From NCBI GenBank assembly GCA_016801885.1, contig CM028882.1, positions 558,001 to 622,000 of the forward strand: 64,000 bases of DNA, given 5' to 3'. Made by a program: the position numbers and the translations under genes. The stretch comes from Toxotes chatareus. Lineage: Eukaryota > Chordata > Actinopteri > Toxotidae. The first letter of the stretch is position 1, and each line of letters opens with the position of its first letter. Below are positions 26,301 to 39,880 of this stretch, in pieces. The notes below the pieces were generated by a model. It did not search any database, was not told the origin of the DNA, and saw only the letters and a list, made by a program, of their open reading frames with translations.

Positions 26301-26589
26301 GACCATGAAAAGAGTGTATGTGTCACGTTGCTGAGGAGCCAGCATCTCTGACAAGCAGCTGCTCTTTACACCCACAGAAACACACCGAGCCAGAAACGGC
26401 ATTGAGAAAATGTCTTAAAGAATCAATAATCTATATCGTCAAAGTCGAAATGACAGAAGTAATATGGAGGGAAAGCGAATCAGGAGTTAAATTGTATTTT
26501 CTGTGCATTTTTTGAAAAAAAGCATGGGACACTACTGCACATAGGCTAACTCTGCAACATTTGTCAGAAAGGAAGCTGTTGTCAGGAAT
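23301..26589. other. Non-coding; G-rich tract and simple repeats
   Basis: G runs at 23380-23388 and a strong G-rich tract at 24147-24200. The 161-codon minus frame over the latter is Pro/Thr-rich low complexity. A GTAT tandem lies at 24754-24769. A patch at 26030-26350 is repeat-poor but has no clear motif cluster. Confidence 0.45.
24147..24200 (+). other. G-quadruplex-prone tract
   Basis: Successive runs of three to thirteen G separated by short loops, including GGTGGAGGTGGTGG and a G13 run near 24187-24199. Confidence 0.6.
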
Positions 26590-26780
26590 ACATTTTCAAG
26601 TTCAGAGGAACCCCACAGATCCGGTGACCTGGCCTATTGTTATCACTGAATGTGACTGGTTTCCATCAGGAAGGAGGATAAAAACCTCTGGCTTGTGGGC
26701 AAAAGGCAGGTATCTTTTGTCCTTTTACAAGCCTAGCTACCTTCTGACGGCTCATTAACAGGAGCGAGCCGCGTTATTGG
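26590..26780. promoter_or_regulatory. Candidate distal isl1 enhancer (block E)
   Basis: CCGGTGACCTGGCCTATTGT, TTATCACTGAATGTGAC, GGATAAAAACC and GGCTCATTAACAGG, followed by GCCGCGTTATTGGCTGC. Repeat-free and of mixed composition; weak evidence only. Confidence 0.25.
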
Positions 26781-28459
26781 CTGCACACCTCAAACAGTCA
26801 TTTGTGTGATGTTGTAATATTATTCTTACCATTTTATTTCTTGAATCAGGGACACATGCCTCTATTATTGCAGTTATGTCCGTGTAATGTTACAAACAAA
26901 AGCATGTAATCGTCTCTCAAACAGGAAGTCATTTTTGGGAGTATTGTTACACACTGTAAAAAAAAAAATTACTTAGATATGAGTCAAAATAATTAGGCAG
27001 CATTTTCTGAAAAAAACTTGTGAACCTGGTCTGGTGTTTTGAGCAACTGCAAGACTAGTAGTATTGAGTGATGTGTCCATAAAAAAAAAAAAAGAAGTCA
27101 GCATAGGAATGACATGACACTTAATTACTTGTTGTTGTAAAAACCTTTACTAATAACTTTGTTTACCACCTCCTCTTTTTGTGTGTGTTGCATCACATTT
27201 ACTTTACTTACAATTAGTTACACATTATTACACACTTTACTTATAATTAGAACACATTTCACATTTAAACAAATGAAATGAAACTGAAAAACAAATATTA
27301 TGTTAACATTTCATTAACTATTGTTAGTATCACTAACTAACTTTCTGTAATTTAAACATTGTTTAGACTTAAACCAAATGAGAGGTTAATTTCTGAGAGA
27401 GAAGAAAAAAAAAACTGACTAAAAGTGCCGAAGTGCAATGAGCTGTGTTGGGCCAGCAGCCATGTTCCATTATTTTATACAGGCTAATGTATCTGTAGGT
27501 TGCTTTTCGCATCAGTGTTTTAAAGTCTCAGGGGTCTGAAAAGTTTGGAAGGACACTTCAGAGCAGGCTAATGAGAACGCAGCATGCTCTCACTTTATAG
27601 AGACCAGTGAGCGCTGAGGTTCCCTCCATGATGCTGCTCGCTCAGCTTTTTAAAGGTCCTTGTTTATGTTACTCTCTCTGTTCCCTATAAGACCCACAAA
27701 GAGACTGCGATTATTATAACTACACTTCATGAAATGACAGATATAAATTCAAGAGATGTCTGAATTCAAATGCTGCTTTGTCCCTTCAGTCTTATTTGTT
27801 CCTATTATCTTATTATAAAAAGCCATAGACTGTGAAGACACAGTCCAACAACGTGCCTCTATGAAGAGCAAGCTCTGTTTGAAATCAGCTGGCAAACCAA
27901 AAAAAAAAAAAAAAAAGAAGTACTTCGTGTTAGAACTTTTCACATTTTCAGTTCACCTGAATGCGTTCTATTAACACACTATGCTGAGTGACTGCTCCTC
28001 TTTGGAGTTTGGTCTGCAGCCATCCGGGGTGTGACATACATCTGGACTTGAGGGGATCCCCTCCACATCTTCAGAAGTCTCTGTTCACTGGAAAGATGGG
28101 AGTTTGGTGGTTACTTGGACATACAGGAGGTGTGTGAAATAAAAGAGGCAATGTCATGTTTCTATATTGTTGGAAGTTCATTTATGAAGTTTGTGGTGAG
28201 TCCTCGATGAGGTTGTATTTCTCTCAATTCACTGAAGTTAAGGACACGTTACCGTACTCTCTGCCAGCATGAACTTTCTTCACATCGCTGTGACTGCTCT
28301 GTGTCTGACTTCTATAACTTGGTTAAAACTTTGACCAAAACACTGAAAAAGAATACTTGTAAGGTGTTGTAAGTTACCTAGCGTTAATTATTGCTGGGAG
28401 ACTCCATGGACAACTGACCTCAACAAAGAAATGGCACGGCTAGCAAAACAGAACCCTTG
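26781..28459. other. Non-coding, A-rich runs
   Basis: Poly-A runs (26958-26968, 27080-27092, 27898-27915). No recognised exon or repeat family. Confidence 0.5.
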
Positions 28460-28632
28460 TTACTATTGGAATAGTGTTTATTTAATCTTGTTCTGGCCAT
28501 ATTGGCCTCTTACTTATATTTACTTACTGTACTGTACCCCTGCTGTTGCTAAATGCAATTTCCCCACTGAGGTACTAATAAAGGATTTTCTTACCTTACC
28601 TTACCTTACCTTATCTTATCTTATCTTATTAA
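28460..28632 (+). mobile_element. Retroposon 3' end with TTACC/TTATC tail
   Basis: AATTTCCCCACTGAGGTACT then AATAAAGGA leads into a pentamer tail, TTACC repeated then TTATC repeated, ending at 28629. This is the standard 3' end of a fish LINE/SINE-type retroposon. The 5' limit is approximate; no coding part remains. Confidence 0.6.
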
Positions 28633-28955
28633 TGACCCTGATGGCAGTTAAGTGAACAGCACTCAGCATCTTGTTGCTTGCATTACCCTTCATACTCGCA
28701 TTAGAGACGCTAGGCTTTGGCTAATTTTATAATAACACATATTAAAGAGAGATGTTTCTATTATTTAGCCCACTCACTGCTGTCAGTGGGGTGAACAAAA
28801 TAATAGAACCCATCAGCATAACACAAATTAGTTCAACAGCACGATAGACTGTAGCCTCCAAAATGACTGTACAGTTGAATCAGCATCACTCAAAAAACAG
28901 TTTGATTCGGATTTATTGCAGAACTGTGTTAGACTGCATTAGCTAGTTTTAGCCA

Positions 28956-29013
28956 AAATTAACACAAATATAACAAGCTAGGTACACCTAGCTTGTTATA
29001 TTTGTGTTAATTT
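28956..29013. repeat. Perfect palindrome, 28-nt arms, 2-nt spacer
   Basis: The left arm 28956-28983 contains AACACAAATATAACAAGC; the right arm 28986-29013 is its exact reverse complement, separated only by AC. Confidence 0.97.
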
Positions 29014-30513
29014 CATTAATAAAAAATATGACAAAAAAGTTGTTGACCTTTTTTTACAACAAAAACACTAAAAAACTAAAAAAGTAACCTTTTACAAAGA
29101 AAGCTCTCTTTCATAAGCATAAACTAAACAATACAAGCCAGACATATCACCATGTTTTTATTTCTGGCACTATCAGGCTTTAGCACTGATAGCACTTTAG
29201 CATTGATAGCACCTTAGTTAAAACTCATTTTCACTGTAAATTTCTGCACTGTAAATTTTCATGTAAAAAACTTTACTTACTACAAGAAGTGTGCATGCAA
29301 TCCAAGTACAAAAAATGCAAAAATTGCATATTTCCAATCTAAAAAAGTTAAATTAAAGACACAATACAGTAAAAACTGGCTATATACATATTTACACAAT
29401 GATGGAGGAGTAACGAGTAAGATACTGTCGGAAAATATTGTTATACCATTTGTTAGCTAATTAGCTACACCTGTAAATGAAAGTTCCTGTAAATGTAGCT
29501 TACATCGCCTAATTGATAAATTAATAAACTTAATTAAAAAAAATAAAAAATTAATAAAAACACATCTTCTCTAATCAAGGAAGTCATTATAAGTTAATGC
29601 CTAGCGCATTCTAGTATTTTTGTGTTTTTCTTTCATCTCCTTTAAACATAGCGGGTAGCACTTTTCCCATCATGAAGCACTGACAGTTTAGGATTTGTGC
29701 AGTGTTTTCCCAGTTTTCCAGGAAACTTACTGTCGTCTGAGGCCTATAGAGTTTCAAATATGAAGACAGCACCTCAGATACACTGCCAACATGAGATTAT
29801 GTCTCTTTTAAGTTTAATTCACTTTTGAATTCAATCCAGGCATACTGCATAACAGTGCACAGTTTTATTTGTCATCACAATGATTCATCACCATGTGCAC
29901 CACCATGTGTTTAACCTGAACGATCACTATCACATTATGTCGCTTGTAACAGCCACATGTCACATGCCAGTATCCAACACAGCTGCTGATTTGCTGTAGA
30001 AAATGTAGAATATTTCATCAAAATGACATGTTTGATGAAATGTAACCAGCAGATCTGCCGTAAATAATTGTGGCTTGACAATGCGCAGCATCATTCCTCT
30101 TAGACACTGCAGATGGAAAAGATACCTGCTGCCTTCTAATGGCTGTAAAGAGAGTCACCAGACTAAAAGAAAGACTGACTGATTGACTACAGGCTACATA
30201 CTAACTGTTGTGGATTACATAGCTGATAAGCTCCATCTACTCTGGTTGGCATAAGTGCCATAACAGAACTTTTTGCCTACATGGTTACATGTCAGGTGGT
30301 TGAAAAACATGAAATAGAAGTAGGCAGGTTTATATGGGTGATTCCAATACTAGAGAACTAAAGTCTGCCTAGCAGTTAGCCTTATCCGAGCAGGTCGGCT
30401 GTAGACCACATGAATCACTCTTATTCTCAACACCGCTGGAAGAACAGTCCCACTCACTCTGCTGCACGTCTCCTCCCACTGTGGCTCATGGCGAATCACC
30501 AAGATACCAAACT

Positions 30514-30544
30514 GGCGAAGTCAAGGATGAAGCTTGACTTCGCC
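30514..30544. repeat. Perfect inverted repeat, 11-nt arms
   Basis: GGCGAAGTCAA, nine-base spacer, TTGACTTCGCC. Confidence 0.9.
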
Positions 30545-33479
30545 AAGCATGTCGCCAAGCGTTTATTTTTCCCCTGACTCTTTCCTGCCACTGGTTTGTC
30601 CAAAAACCTTACATACTAAGTAATCGTGTTGATTTTTGATCACTTCATTTGCCAAGTTCTAACAGCTTTTTAGCCTTTTAGTTTACAAAAGAAGAATGTT
30701 AGCTATTGACGAGTGCTCAATAGTCTTGCATCAGATAGATCACACCTAAAGAGGAGGTTGTATTCTCCAGAAAATTTATACTGAGATTCGACCTTCTAAC
30801 CACTTCTTGCTCTCAAAAGAATCAAAGACTTGTTTCTTTAAAAGACAGTTTTTCCACATAAACATGTTCAGACAGATTCACTTGCTGAAGATCCTTTGAG
30901 GAACCAGTTCCTCTAAACGCTTTTTTTTTGTTTTTTACTTGCTAACTGGTCCTGGTCAAATCTTGGTTCCTCTAAGAGGAACTGTGATCTCTCAGAGTGT
31001 ATGGTGATTGAGGCGTGCGGTTGTGCTGCATGTAAAGGCAAGTGAGTCAACAGGGTTTTCAGGTTTGATTTCACGTTGCTCACTACCTGATCATTCACTG
31101 GCTGGACAGGACACTCCATGTCCGGAAAGGTTTCCCTTACAAATTGGTTACATGCAACCCACAGCTTACACCCCAGCACCTCTCCATTTTTTATGATGAG
31201 GTCTAAATGAGGGAAACTGCTTGCTGCAAAGGCATTGTGCAGTATTTGTTTGCTTTTACAAGAGAATATCATCCTGATGGGGAAATAAAATTATAATTTC
31301 AGCAAACCAGCATGTAGATACTCCACTGTATGAACAATTCTACAGTTGGTAAACATGTCAAAAGCCAGATAAATAAAGATCCATGAGCTGCATACTTGAC
31401 AACATCAGTGTTAAGGACAACACAGCGACAGGCACTAATTATTATTGATGCTTCTCAGCAGAATGCTCAGCCTTATAATCACCGTCATCTCTGGCAAATT
31501 ACTTATCATGATTATAATTAACATTACATCATCATCAGCTGATTCACAGAAACAAAGCACCCACTGTAGGTACTGCATACAGTTGGAGACAGCAACAGTG
31601 CCAAATACTGAATTAGTCCCTATGTCATTTGGTGATGCGGAATTGTTTGTGTTCTTTTATTTGTTTGTTTGTTTTTTCTGTGGGGTTTTGTTTTTTCTTT
31701 TTCTTTTCTTTTTTTGGTTTGTCTCCACCTCCTAAGTCTTTCTGAATCTAGGATATGTGCTCTTCCTGCTCCACATGGAATCAATAAGCAGCTGAATGAC
31801 ATTAGTATGGATTAAATGTGTGTAGCCAGTGATGTCATGGGCTGTGTTTCATGCATGTCAGTCTGCAGACTAGACTATAGGAGCCCAGCAGGTCTCAGTG
31901 ACAGCATAATTAATAAATCTAGCGCAGTTAATCTTTGTATTATTTCAAATACAAAGTGCTGTGAGATCCTATTGCAAAAGCAGTGAAAGGAAAGGAAAGC
32001 AAAGGCCAAGGCTTTCAACAATTTGACCTGGGGTTGCAGATATAATAGTTAACCATCAATATGTGTCATGATCAAATAAAATTTTGTTCTTTTTTGTCCT
32101 GCTAGTGCCTTAGGGATGGTGATGCTGGTCAGTTAGTTGGTCCTTCTTACACTTAAGTTCAGAGATGTTTTAAAATTTAGGCCATCCAGTGTTAAAGGAC
32201 CCCAAGATTTTTTAAAGGGTTTTCTAAAGGCTCTTCGTGTCATTTGAATTTTGATGACTAAAATCTGAAAAAATAAATAAATAAATAAATCCACAAAAAT
32301 AATGTCAAATTCAGTTTCCTTTATTTCTGCAGAGTCATATTGTTCCTTTAAGAAACATTGCACGTTGTTGCTGTTTCAAACACAATTCAGACATGACTGC
32401 CTATGTATCTTTGGTGTGTTGTGTGTACTATTGTGTAGTTATTGACTAGTTACTGTGCTAAGGACTAGATCATGTGTGACAGTGCAGGCTCTATGTGATA
32501 GGATTATTTCATTATTACTTTTCATATCAAAGTTCTCTTTAACTCAGTACGCAAAATATTGATTGACAGCTTTCTATACACATATTGACAAGACTAAAAC
32601 TAAATAGATGACTTTCATTCAGAAAACGTTATGTTGTCAAGTCATTTTTTTATTCTACATTTGATGGTCTTTGTGGTTTCCTGTTTAGTGAAACATAGCT
32701 TCTACACTGCTATATAACATGGAGTCTATGTGCAGCAGGCATATGTACTCAGTGCCAGGATTTCACATCTGTTCCATGAGAGCTGATGTGGTGACGTGAT
32801 AAAATTATTTACTTGATAATTATTTCTTCCGTAATCAGTTTTTCTTCTTTGTTTAAGTAAGCAAATAAGACAACATGTTTTAGTCTCCTTGTCTCTTTCA
32901 TGCCTTTGGCTGAAGAAGCAGTAAATATATGTATATACTGTACTACTAAAGGACCGACATGCTGATTTGCCATAGAAATGTAAGTCTTTGAGTCATTGTT
33001 TTGCCAGCTGTAGAAGTGGTTGACTTCATAATGGAAATATGTGAAAGAGTGAGCATGTGTTATATGAAAATTTTCATTTTTGTGGAGCTACAGTTTTGCA
33101 GGAAATATTTTCAGTGGAGAAGTTGTGTTGCCCTCCAGCTTCTGTAACATGATTCTCTGATGTCATTTGCTTAAAATTATTCAAAAAGGGCCAAATGCAT
33201 GCGGTTATTTCAGACCTGGATGGTTAATCTTTATTGTCGAGAGAAATCAGCAACGCCAATAGCTACATAAACTGTATTCAAATCATAGCCATTGAGTTTT
33301 ATTTCCTTTTTTTTTTTTTTTTAGCTTATCTACATATAGCACAAAATACTTGAGATTTACGTGAACGTTCCCGCAAATATATTTCAAGTAGTGGAAAATA
33401 AATGCAATGTTCCATTTTTCTGTGACTTCTCTAAATTCACTTGTCATTCTTTTAACCTGAAATAGTTTTGGCGCCAAAT

Positions 33480-33700
33480 GTGTGTAGATGTTCTGATCTC
33501 AAAAGTCAAATTGCTGCCAATAGGCAAATTAAATGTGAGCTAGAACAGGCATGACAGTTATTAACCTAGGCGCGTATAACACATCGAATATGTACAACTG
33601 ACAATAAAGCTAATTTCCATGGTGAACAAAGGTCATTTTGATTTGTGGATGAAGCCTGTCTGCATAAATCAATGAAATAAACATAAGTGGAAAGAGTGTT
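33480..33700. promoter_or_regulatory. Candidate distal isl1 enhancer (block F)
   Basis: AAATTGCTGCCAATAGGC, GGCAAATTAAATG, GACAGTTATTAACC, CTGACAATAAAGCTAATTTC, ATGGTGAACAAAGG (Sox-like) and GCATAAATCAATG. A dense mix of AT homeobox, Sox and CCAAT-like words without repeats. Confidence 0.33.
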
Positions 33701-34589
33701 GAAACATAAAAATAGATTTTCAGCTAAGTTCCCACAGAGAGTGAGTAACAGAATGTGCTTGTTAGTTTACCGCAGAGGCTCCTATCTTATGGCCTTGTGC
33801 AGGTATATGTCTGACAGGCAGTGAATGCAGCAGGCTCTGGCACTATCTATCATATCTCATTGTATTCTAACAACACATTGTTAATCAATTCAATACCTGA
33901 ATAAAGCTGAGATCCTGCAGAGAAAAGGTTTTGTGGGGAAAGTATTAAATATCACAAGATTTTATTGCCCTCCTTTCATGCAGATTCATGAGGTTGCAGG
34001 GCTGCTTCCTGACGTGGCATTTAAGCCTCCGCACAGTATATTCACAGCCTTACTCCATTGTGTGCCCTGCATGCAGAGCAAAGAAAAGAAGCTACAGAGA
34101 ACAATGTGTTAACCAGTGTGTAATGCAGTCTTCATGATTACACAGCATAGATGCATGGAGCTCAAAAACACCCTTCAAATTACAAGGAGGTAATCCTGTG
34201 GAAAGTCTTCCCACAGTTTTTGGTCCGTGTGTGTTTGTCCTCTGACCACCTTGTTACTTACAAAGTCATTTATGTACTACTAATTTGCTTAGCTAGATAC
34301 ATTTGTGTTAATACTTTTTTTTCCAGTCCAGGAAGTGTGGCATTGTAACACAGTAAGAAAGTTGGGTTGAACTTTTAGATTGACTTTCACCCAGGACACT
34401 GGGCTTATGTTCCATGTGTCCCATTCTGTCCCATATTGCCAGAAAGAACGTTGACAATGAACAGTTTTGCAAAACTCCAGATTACATGTAGTCAGTTTTA
34501 CTTCAATAACCCATTGTCACAAATCACTTTTTTTTTCCTCAAAGGGTTTTTACAATCTGTAAAGCATATGGCGCCCTATGTACGCCCAA
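33701..34589. other. Non-coding; short repeat-poor patch
   Basis: 33955-34080 contains CATGCAGATTCATGAGG and GACGTGGCATTTAAGCC and may belong with the preceding block. No exon recognised. Confidence 0.4.
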
Positions 34590-34925
34590 TGTCCATCCAT
34601 CCATCAGCTATCCTGCTTGGCATTTGAGGGTTAGGGGGGATGCAGGTGGAGCCAATCCCAACTGACGTTAGGCAAGAGGTAGGGTACATCCTGGACAGGT
34701 TGGGAGTCTACACACACATAGAGACAAACAATCGCAAACGCAAATATTCACACTCACATTCACAACTGCAGACAACATAGAGTCACCAGTTAACCCAACC
34801 TGAATGTGTTTGGACTGCGGGAGGAAGCTGGAGTACCTGTAGGAAGCATACACAGGATTGGAAGGACATGCAAAATCCAACCAGAAAGGCTGATAGAGCA
34901 AACACAGGGGCAACATAGAGACAGC
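34590..34925 (-). mobile_element. Common fish interspersed repeat (GGAGGAAGCTGGAGTACC type)
   Basis: Contains, in order, GTCCATCCATCCATC, GGTGGAGCCAATCCCAACTG, AGGTAGGGTACATCCTGGAC, ATTCACACTCACATTCACA, TTTGGACTGCGGGAGGAAG and GCTGGAGTACC, which I recognise as the standard order of a very common teleost repeat. Copy is degenerate. Family and true orientation are not certain. Confidence 0.65.
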
Positions 34926-35839
34926 TAGTTGAGGCGCATCAGACATTGTTCCAAACAACATATTCTGTTTTTTAAATTGGACTTGTTGGTTTGCTGGGGG
35001 ACTGATCTACCCCAACCTCACACAAGTCAGCTCCCACAGTATCCAGAATAAAACGGGTAGATCAAGAACATATCCAGGATACTCAAAGTGTTCTTGACGT
35101 GATAACACAAGAACACTAGTACAAATAAGAATGCAGACTGAGAAAGGCCTCCAGAACCCAACTGAAAAGGCACTCATGTGGATCAGTGGGGTTAACCCTA
35201 ACCTTAACCCTGGAGCTGCCACTCGGTCAGAAACACAACAGAAGACAAGTTAAATGGTGTATCTGTTAACAGCCCTTGTCTAAATAATCTGTAGTCTAAG
35301 AGGATTCTGAAGGACTGAAGAAGATAGTCAACAAATGCTCTGACATCAACTTGTGTCTTCTACAGCATGTCCAGTTAGTTCATTGCAAGCAGAATTTACA
35401 GGGGAGGACATGAAAGGTGTACTCCACCAGTACCAATGAAATGTAAAGCCATTCGGTGTTTCATTGCTGAAACAATGGCAGCTGTAAGTTGTTTCAAAAT
35501 GGAGTTTGATGTAGGGAAAATCTCAAGGCTTAGAACTTCAAATAACGGTGCTTAAATAGATGTTTGTTTATTTATCTATTTTGGCAAATGTTATATAACT
35601 CATTTTCCACCACTCCACTGTTGATGTTAACATAAAAGAAGGGCTGGTTACATGGGCTCTCAGACACATAATGTAATTGTTACCAAATGCTGCCATACAA
35701 AGGTTGCCCTTCTCTTCACAGGGAGATGATAGATGTGACTTCTCAGCTCAGACATGGCACCAGTCCCCCTTAGTCCCTTTTTTTTTTTTTTTTTTTAAAT
35801 TGTTATCAATAACCAGACAGTGCTGAAAAACACGGCCAT
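34926..35839. other. Non-coding
   Basis: TAACCCTAACCTTAACCCT near 35193 (short telomere-like motif) and a T run at 35779-35796. Nothing else recognised. Confidence 0.5.
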
Positions 35840-36200
35840 TGTGTCTTTCTGTCCAATGATATTTGCATCCCAGCTCAAGCATCTTGTAGATGGGCGGGTA
35901 TGTTGAGGCAGAAACTGAGGTGCGGGTGTCATTTCAGATGTCATCGCGGCATTTGCTGCTTACTGTTAAAATGTATGCAAAGGCCTGCAATCTGTTAGCT
36001 TTTACAGGGCCCCAGCACAATTAATGCAATGTTCTCCAACCGCAAAGAGAGGAGAGCTGTCATCTCTTGCATAGATGTCTGAGCACTGTTTAGCTGCTGA
36101 ATGGGAGATAGGCCCTCTATGATTGCTTTGAAAGCTGAGCTCAGCCTTCCTCTTGAAAAGACAAATGCAGAGAAAAAGAGAGGATTTACCCCCAGAGAAC
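35840..36200. promoter_or_regulatory. Candidate distal isl1 enhancer (block G)
   Basis: CCAATGATATTTGCATCCCA (octamer-like ATTTGCAT), TCATTTCAGATGTCATCG (E-box CAGATG), GCACAATTAATGCAATG, TTAGCTGCTGAATGGG and CTATGATTGCTTTGAAAG. About 350 bp without simple repeats, and rich in octamer, homeobox and E-box words. Confidence 0.4.
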
Positions 36201-39200
36201 AAAGAAAACTACAAAATCACTTCTGTTTTTCAGGGGCTCCTTTTGACGAGAACACCCAAGCCAGATCCTTAAAATAGAAAGTTAACAGCTCATGTCACTC
36301 AGCTGCTGACAAGCAGGGGGATAAGAGGCCTTGCTATAATCTCTGTGTGTTGTATCTGAATCCCTAAACAGGCTCCTGAACAGGGACAGCACAACTACAG
36401 TGGCAGGGCATTTATGGAAGAAGGGGGTCCTAGAAGCTACTAAGTGGTTCCTATCTGCTTTGGAGAGCTGGCTCTCAGTGCACTCTGACTCATGCTGACA
36501 CATGCACTTCAGTGACAAAGCCCAGAAATGTGGCTTCAATTGTTCAATGAATAAAGTGCATATTGGACAGCCAGTGATCCTAATCAACTGTTTAATATGT
36601 GCCAGTTCAACCTTTTTGCAATACTGAACTGTTTGGGCTTTGTGTTAAATAAATCCCCTTTCATTTGCTCTTAAGTGTTTGGCTTTGTATTGTTTGCATA
36701 TGTATTCTGAGTATCTGCACACTTCCAAGCTTTTTTGGAGCAGGTGCAAAACCAGATAGTGTTGTCATTTTGAGCAAGAGAAGCATTAAAAAGACACAGC
36801 TTTCTATATGTTCTCTTAATACAACTTACACCCAGGGAATGAAATAAAATAATAACTGAACACTGACAATGTAAACATGTAAACCTCTGATGCATGTAAA
36901 CACGCTTCAACACAACAAAGGGCTTCGTTTTGGGCAACGACAGGAGGAAAGTAGATCTAGGCCAACAGCTCAGTTCAGTCCCATAATATTTTGGCCTCAC
37001 ACACACACAAAAGTTTTATTCCAGTTATAGCATTTTGTCCGCAAGTTCTGTAATCCACAATACCTACACTCTTTATAGCCGTCTGAAGGCAGCAGGTGTC
37101 TCTAACCAGAGGGACGCTACAGTTACTCATGGCAGATCCACTTGTTAATTATTGTGCAACCAGAGCCAGGCTACAATAACCACAGAGATACATACGCGCT
37201 TTAATGCACATCAGACTTGACTGCCTGTGTAAGTGCACCTGGTGTATTCAAGTCAGTCTGAAATGAAAATCAGACTAATAAATTATTAACCATAAATTTT
37301 GAAATTTGAATTAATAATTAAATGTGTTAATAGAGACAGTTGGCAGAGAATCAATGCTGATATTACTACATCAAGAATAACAATCACAGCAGTTCATTAA
37401 AATAAAATGTAAAAGCCTTTCAAACAATACTATTTTAGAAAAAGAAACTCAAGGCACAAAAGGTAAATCCTCACTACTTAGTTGAGAAAGAGAAGTAAAG
37501 TAAGTGAGATCTGTCTGTTGAAACAAACTTGACACTGAGCAGAGAATATATGAGACAAGTCAGCCAATTAAAACTTCTCACAACAGCTGCATGCATCACT
37601 ATCTTTCTAAAGAGTCTGCAGTAAAAGCAGTACCTGAGAAATCTTATAGTGGTATTCCACATTAAGTACAATGGGTATGTAACATCCACCAGTAGTACTC
37701 AAACCCGCCTCTGTGATGGTTCCCACTGCAGCAGGTGTCTCCAGGAGCACATTTTTGTCATGATGGCACGTTTAACAGGTATAATCTTAATAATCTTGCT
37801 GAAATAAGACACTGGACCAGGGTGTCAGTCAGTCACTAAGTCATACTCAAGATAATTTTCATGTTCTTTCAGTACATTGTCGCAGAACACTGTGAGGTAA
37901 AGTTTAATGCAACGGTACAATCTCCTGCTGTTTCTAAAGAAGCCTTTCAGTATTTCATGTAGGCACTGTGGTGTATATTGTAGGACAACAGGATTTCTGC
38001 CTGGTGATATTATACTGGGCCCCAGGGTCTGATGTGCACACAGTCACACCAGCACATGTGTACAGTATTACAGATAGATATTGTGTTTTATAAGTGAGGC
38101 TTTCATCTCACCAGTTCTTCTGCGCAAGGACATAAAACTAGATAAATTACTGTAATAACGTAAATAAAACACTTCAGAGAGAGTTTTTTTTCTGTTGTTT
38201 GTTTCTTAGATGAGACTCCGTTGGCTTACATAGCACTGTATTGCATTATATTGTGGGATAGTGACAGATTACCACAGTCATTTCATCTGTTCGTCTGAAT
38301 ATTACAAGTGAAACAGTTTCAGGCTGTAGCACTGACTGTGATGTTAACCAATGTCTGCTGTGATGGCAACTTCACAGAAGCATCTAATGAAAACTACAAT
38401 TACACCATTACATTGCCACTAAATCAAATCCAAAAAAGGCAAACATCATTGACCCAGTTGTTTACAGGGCAGCGTCACAGTTCACCTTCACCGCTACGAT
38501 CAACAGCGTACAAGTGCATGAGCAGGCCGATGCGAACAAACTGAATGGGCACGAGTGATGCTTTGTAAATAATAATCCTTGAGCTTGGATAATGACTCTG
38601 TTGACATTGTGTTTTTAAGTTAACTACTTGAAAATGATTATTCAAAACTCCAGCACATCTTCATTTAAAAGCACTCATGTTGTAATTATCAGGACATCTG
38701 ACAACTTATTGACGGCTTCCACAGCCAACAACGGCTACAGTACATGCCTCCCATCAGAGAGAATCATGATGCATGATGGGGTCGCAGTGCAGCTGTGCAT
38801 TTATGATGGATCTTATGCAAGCATCTGCTGACATGTACTGAATGTGGGTATATGTTGGGAACATACTTAGACTGAATGGACAGCTTCTGTCACAGCTGCT
38901 TATAGCTCTGCTTCACAGCTAAGATATCTTGACTGTGGTGATCCTCAGCAACCATGTTTGGCTTGTCATTGTTCTTAGTTTGCAATGAACAGCCTCATAG
39001 GGTTTGCTATGCTTCCAGTTTTGACAGAAAGATCATTAACGGACCAATAGCAAACCATGTTTCATTGAATGTTTGTAATGCTAGTGCTGGATATGAATCA
39101 AGAGTCGGCTGATCAGACTAAACTCCAGCTTATACTTAATGAAGACAAAACAAAGGCAAACTTGTATTAAATTAGTTCCCAAACCATTCCAGTGTTCCTG

Positions 39201-39301
39201 CTTTCAGCTTGATGACCAAATAAAGTGGTTTAGATATTGGTTGGTTTGTTTACATCCTATGTGATCACCTGACCGTTCATGTTTTTTGCCCAATCTGGCC
39301 T

Positions 39302-39336
<35 letters not shown>

Positions 39337-39639
39337 TTCAAATAACTGATACAACTGAGCCCCACAGGTACAAATTCCAAAACCATCTCTTTATTAAATT
39401 GTAGTTTTCCTTTCAAAGCACTAGTTTAAAATGAGCGAGTGCCACATACTCCCATCCCTGCATGCACGTTGAAGGTCACTCCTAAAATCAGTCAGACATC
39501 CCAGCCGATTGCTCAGCTGGTGCAGTCATGTGACTGCAGTTTTCGGAGGATCTTTTGTAAGTGCAAACTGAATGACGTGCAGAGAACAAGGACAGCATAC
39601 AGTTAGAGGCAGACATTGTTTAAATTATCCCTTTCCCCT
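36201..39639. other. Non-coding; two weaker repeat-poor patches
   Basis: 37085-37240 (CACTTGTTAATTATTGTGC, AGGCTACAATAACC, GCTTTAATGCAC) and 38440-38620 (GCATGAGCAGGCCG, GTAAATAATAATCC, CTTGGATAATGAC) look less random than their flanks. (TTTA)n at 39301-39338. No exon recognised. Confidence 0.4.
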
Positions 39640-39880
39640 TGAATTCATACCATACTTACACACAAAAATAACCTAATTAAATGTTAATTACCATTGGCAT
39701 TTTTACAGGTTGCAGCTATTCTAATGAACACAGTCGCATTTTCTCAGCAATGATCTGTGCATGTACAGGGATCGCGCTGTAATCTCAGATGGCTGGGGAA
39801 CCGGCGAAGGAAGACAATGACACTGGATGATAACACCAAATGTCAGACGTAATAAGTCTCAGTGTGACTCTGTGGTACGT
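39640..39880. promoter_or_regulatory. Candidate distal isl1 enhancer (block H)
   Basis: AACCTAATTAAATGTTAATT, ACCATTGGC, GGTTGCAGCTATTCTAATG, GCAATGATCTGTGCATG, TCTCAGATGGC and GACGTAATAAGTCTC. Two TAATTA-type sites next to E-box words. Confidence 0.37.

Larger units (their letters stand above)
28633..33479. other. Non-coding, AT-rich, with two inverted repeats
   Basis: Holds the palindrome at 28956-29013 and the inverted repeat at 30514-30544. A 119-codon minus frame (31272-30913) has no family I recognise. (AAAT)n at 32272-32291 and T/A runs near 33306-33322. Confidence 0.5.

Noticed and set aside
30913..31272. 119-codon minus-strand frame
   Set aside because: No domain or homologue recognised, and stays open by chance in mixed sequence; kept only as a note.
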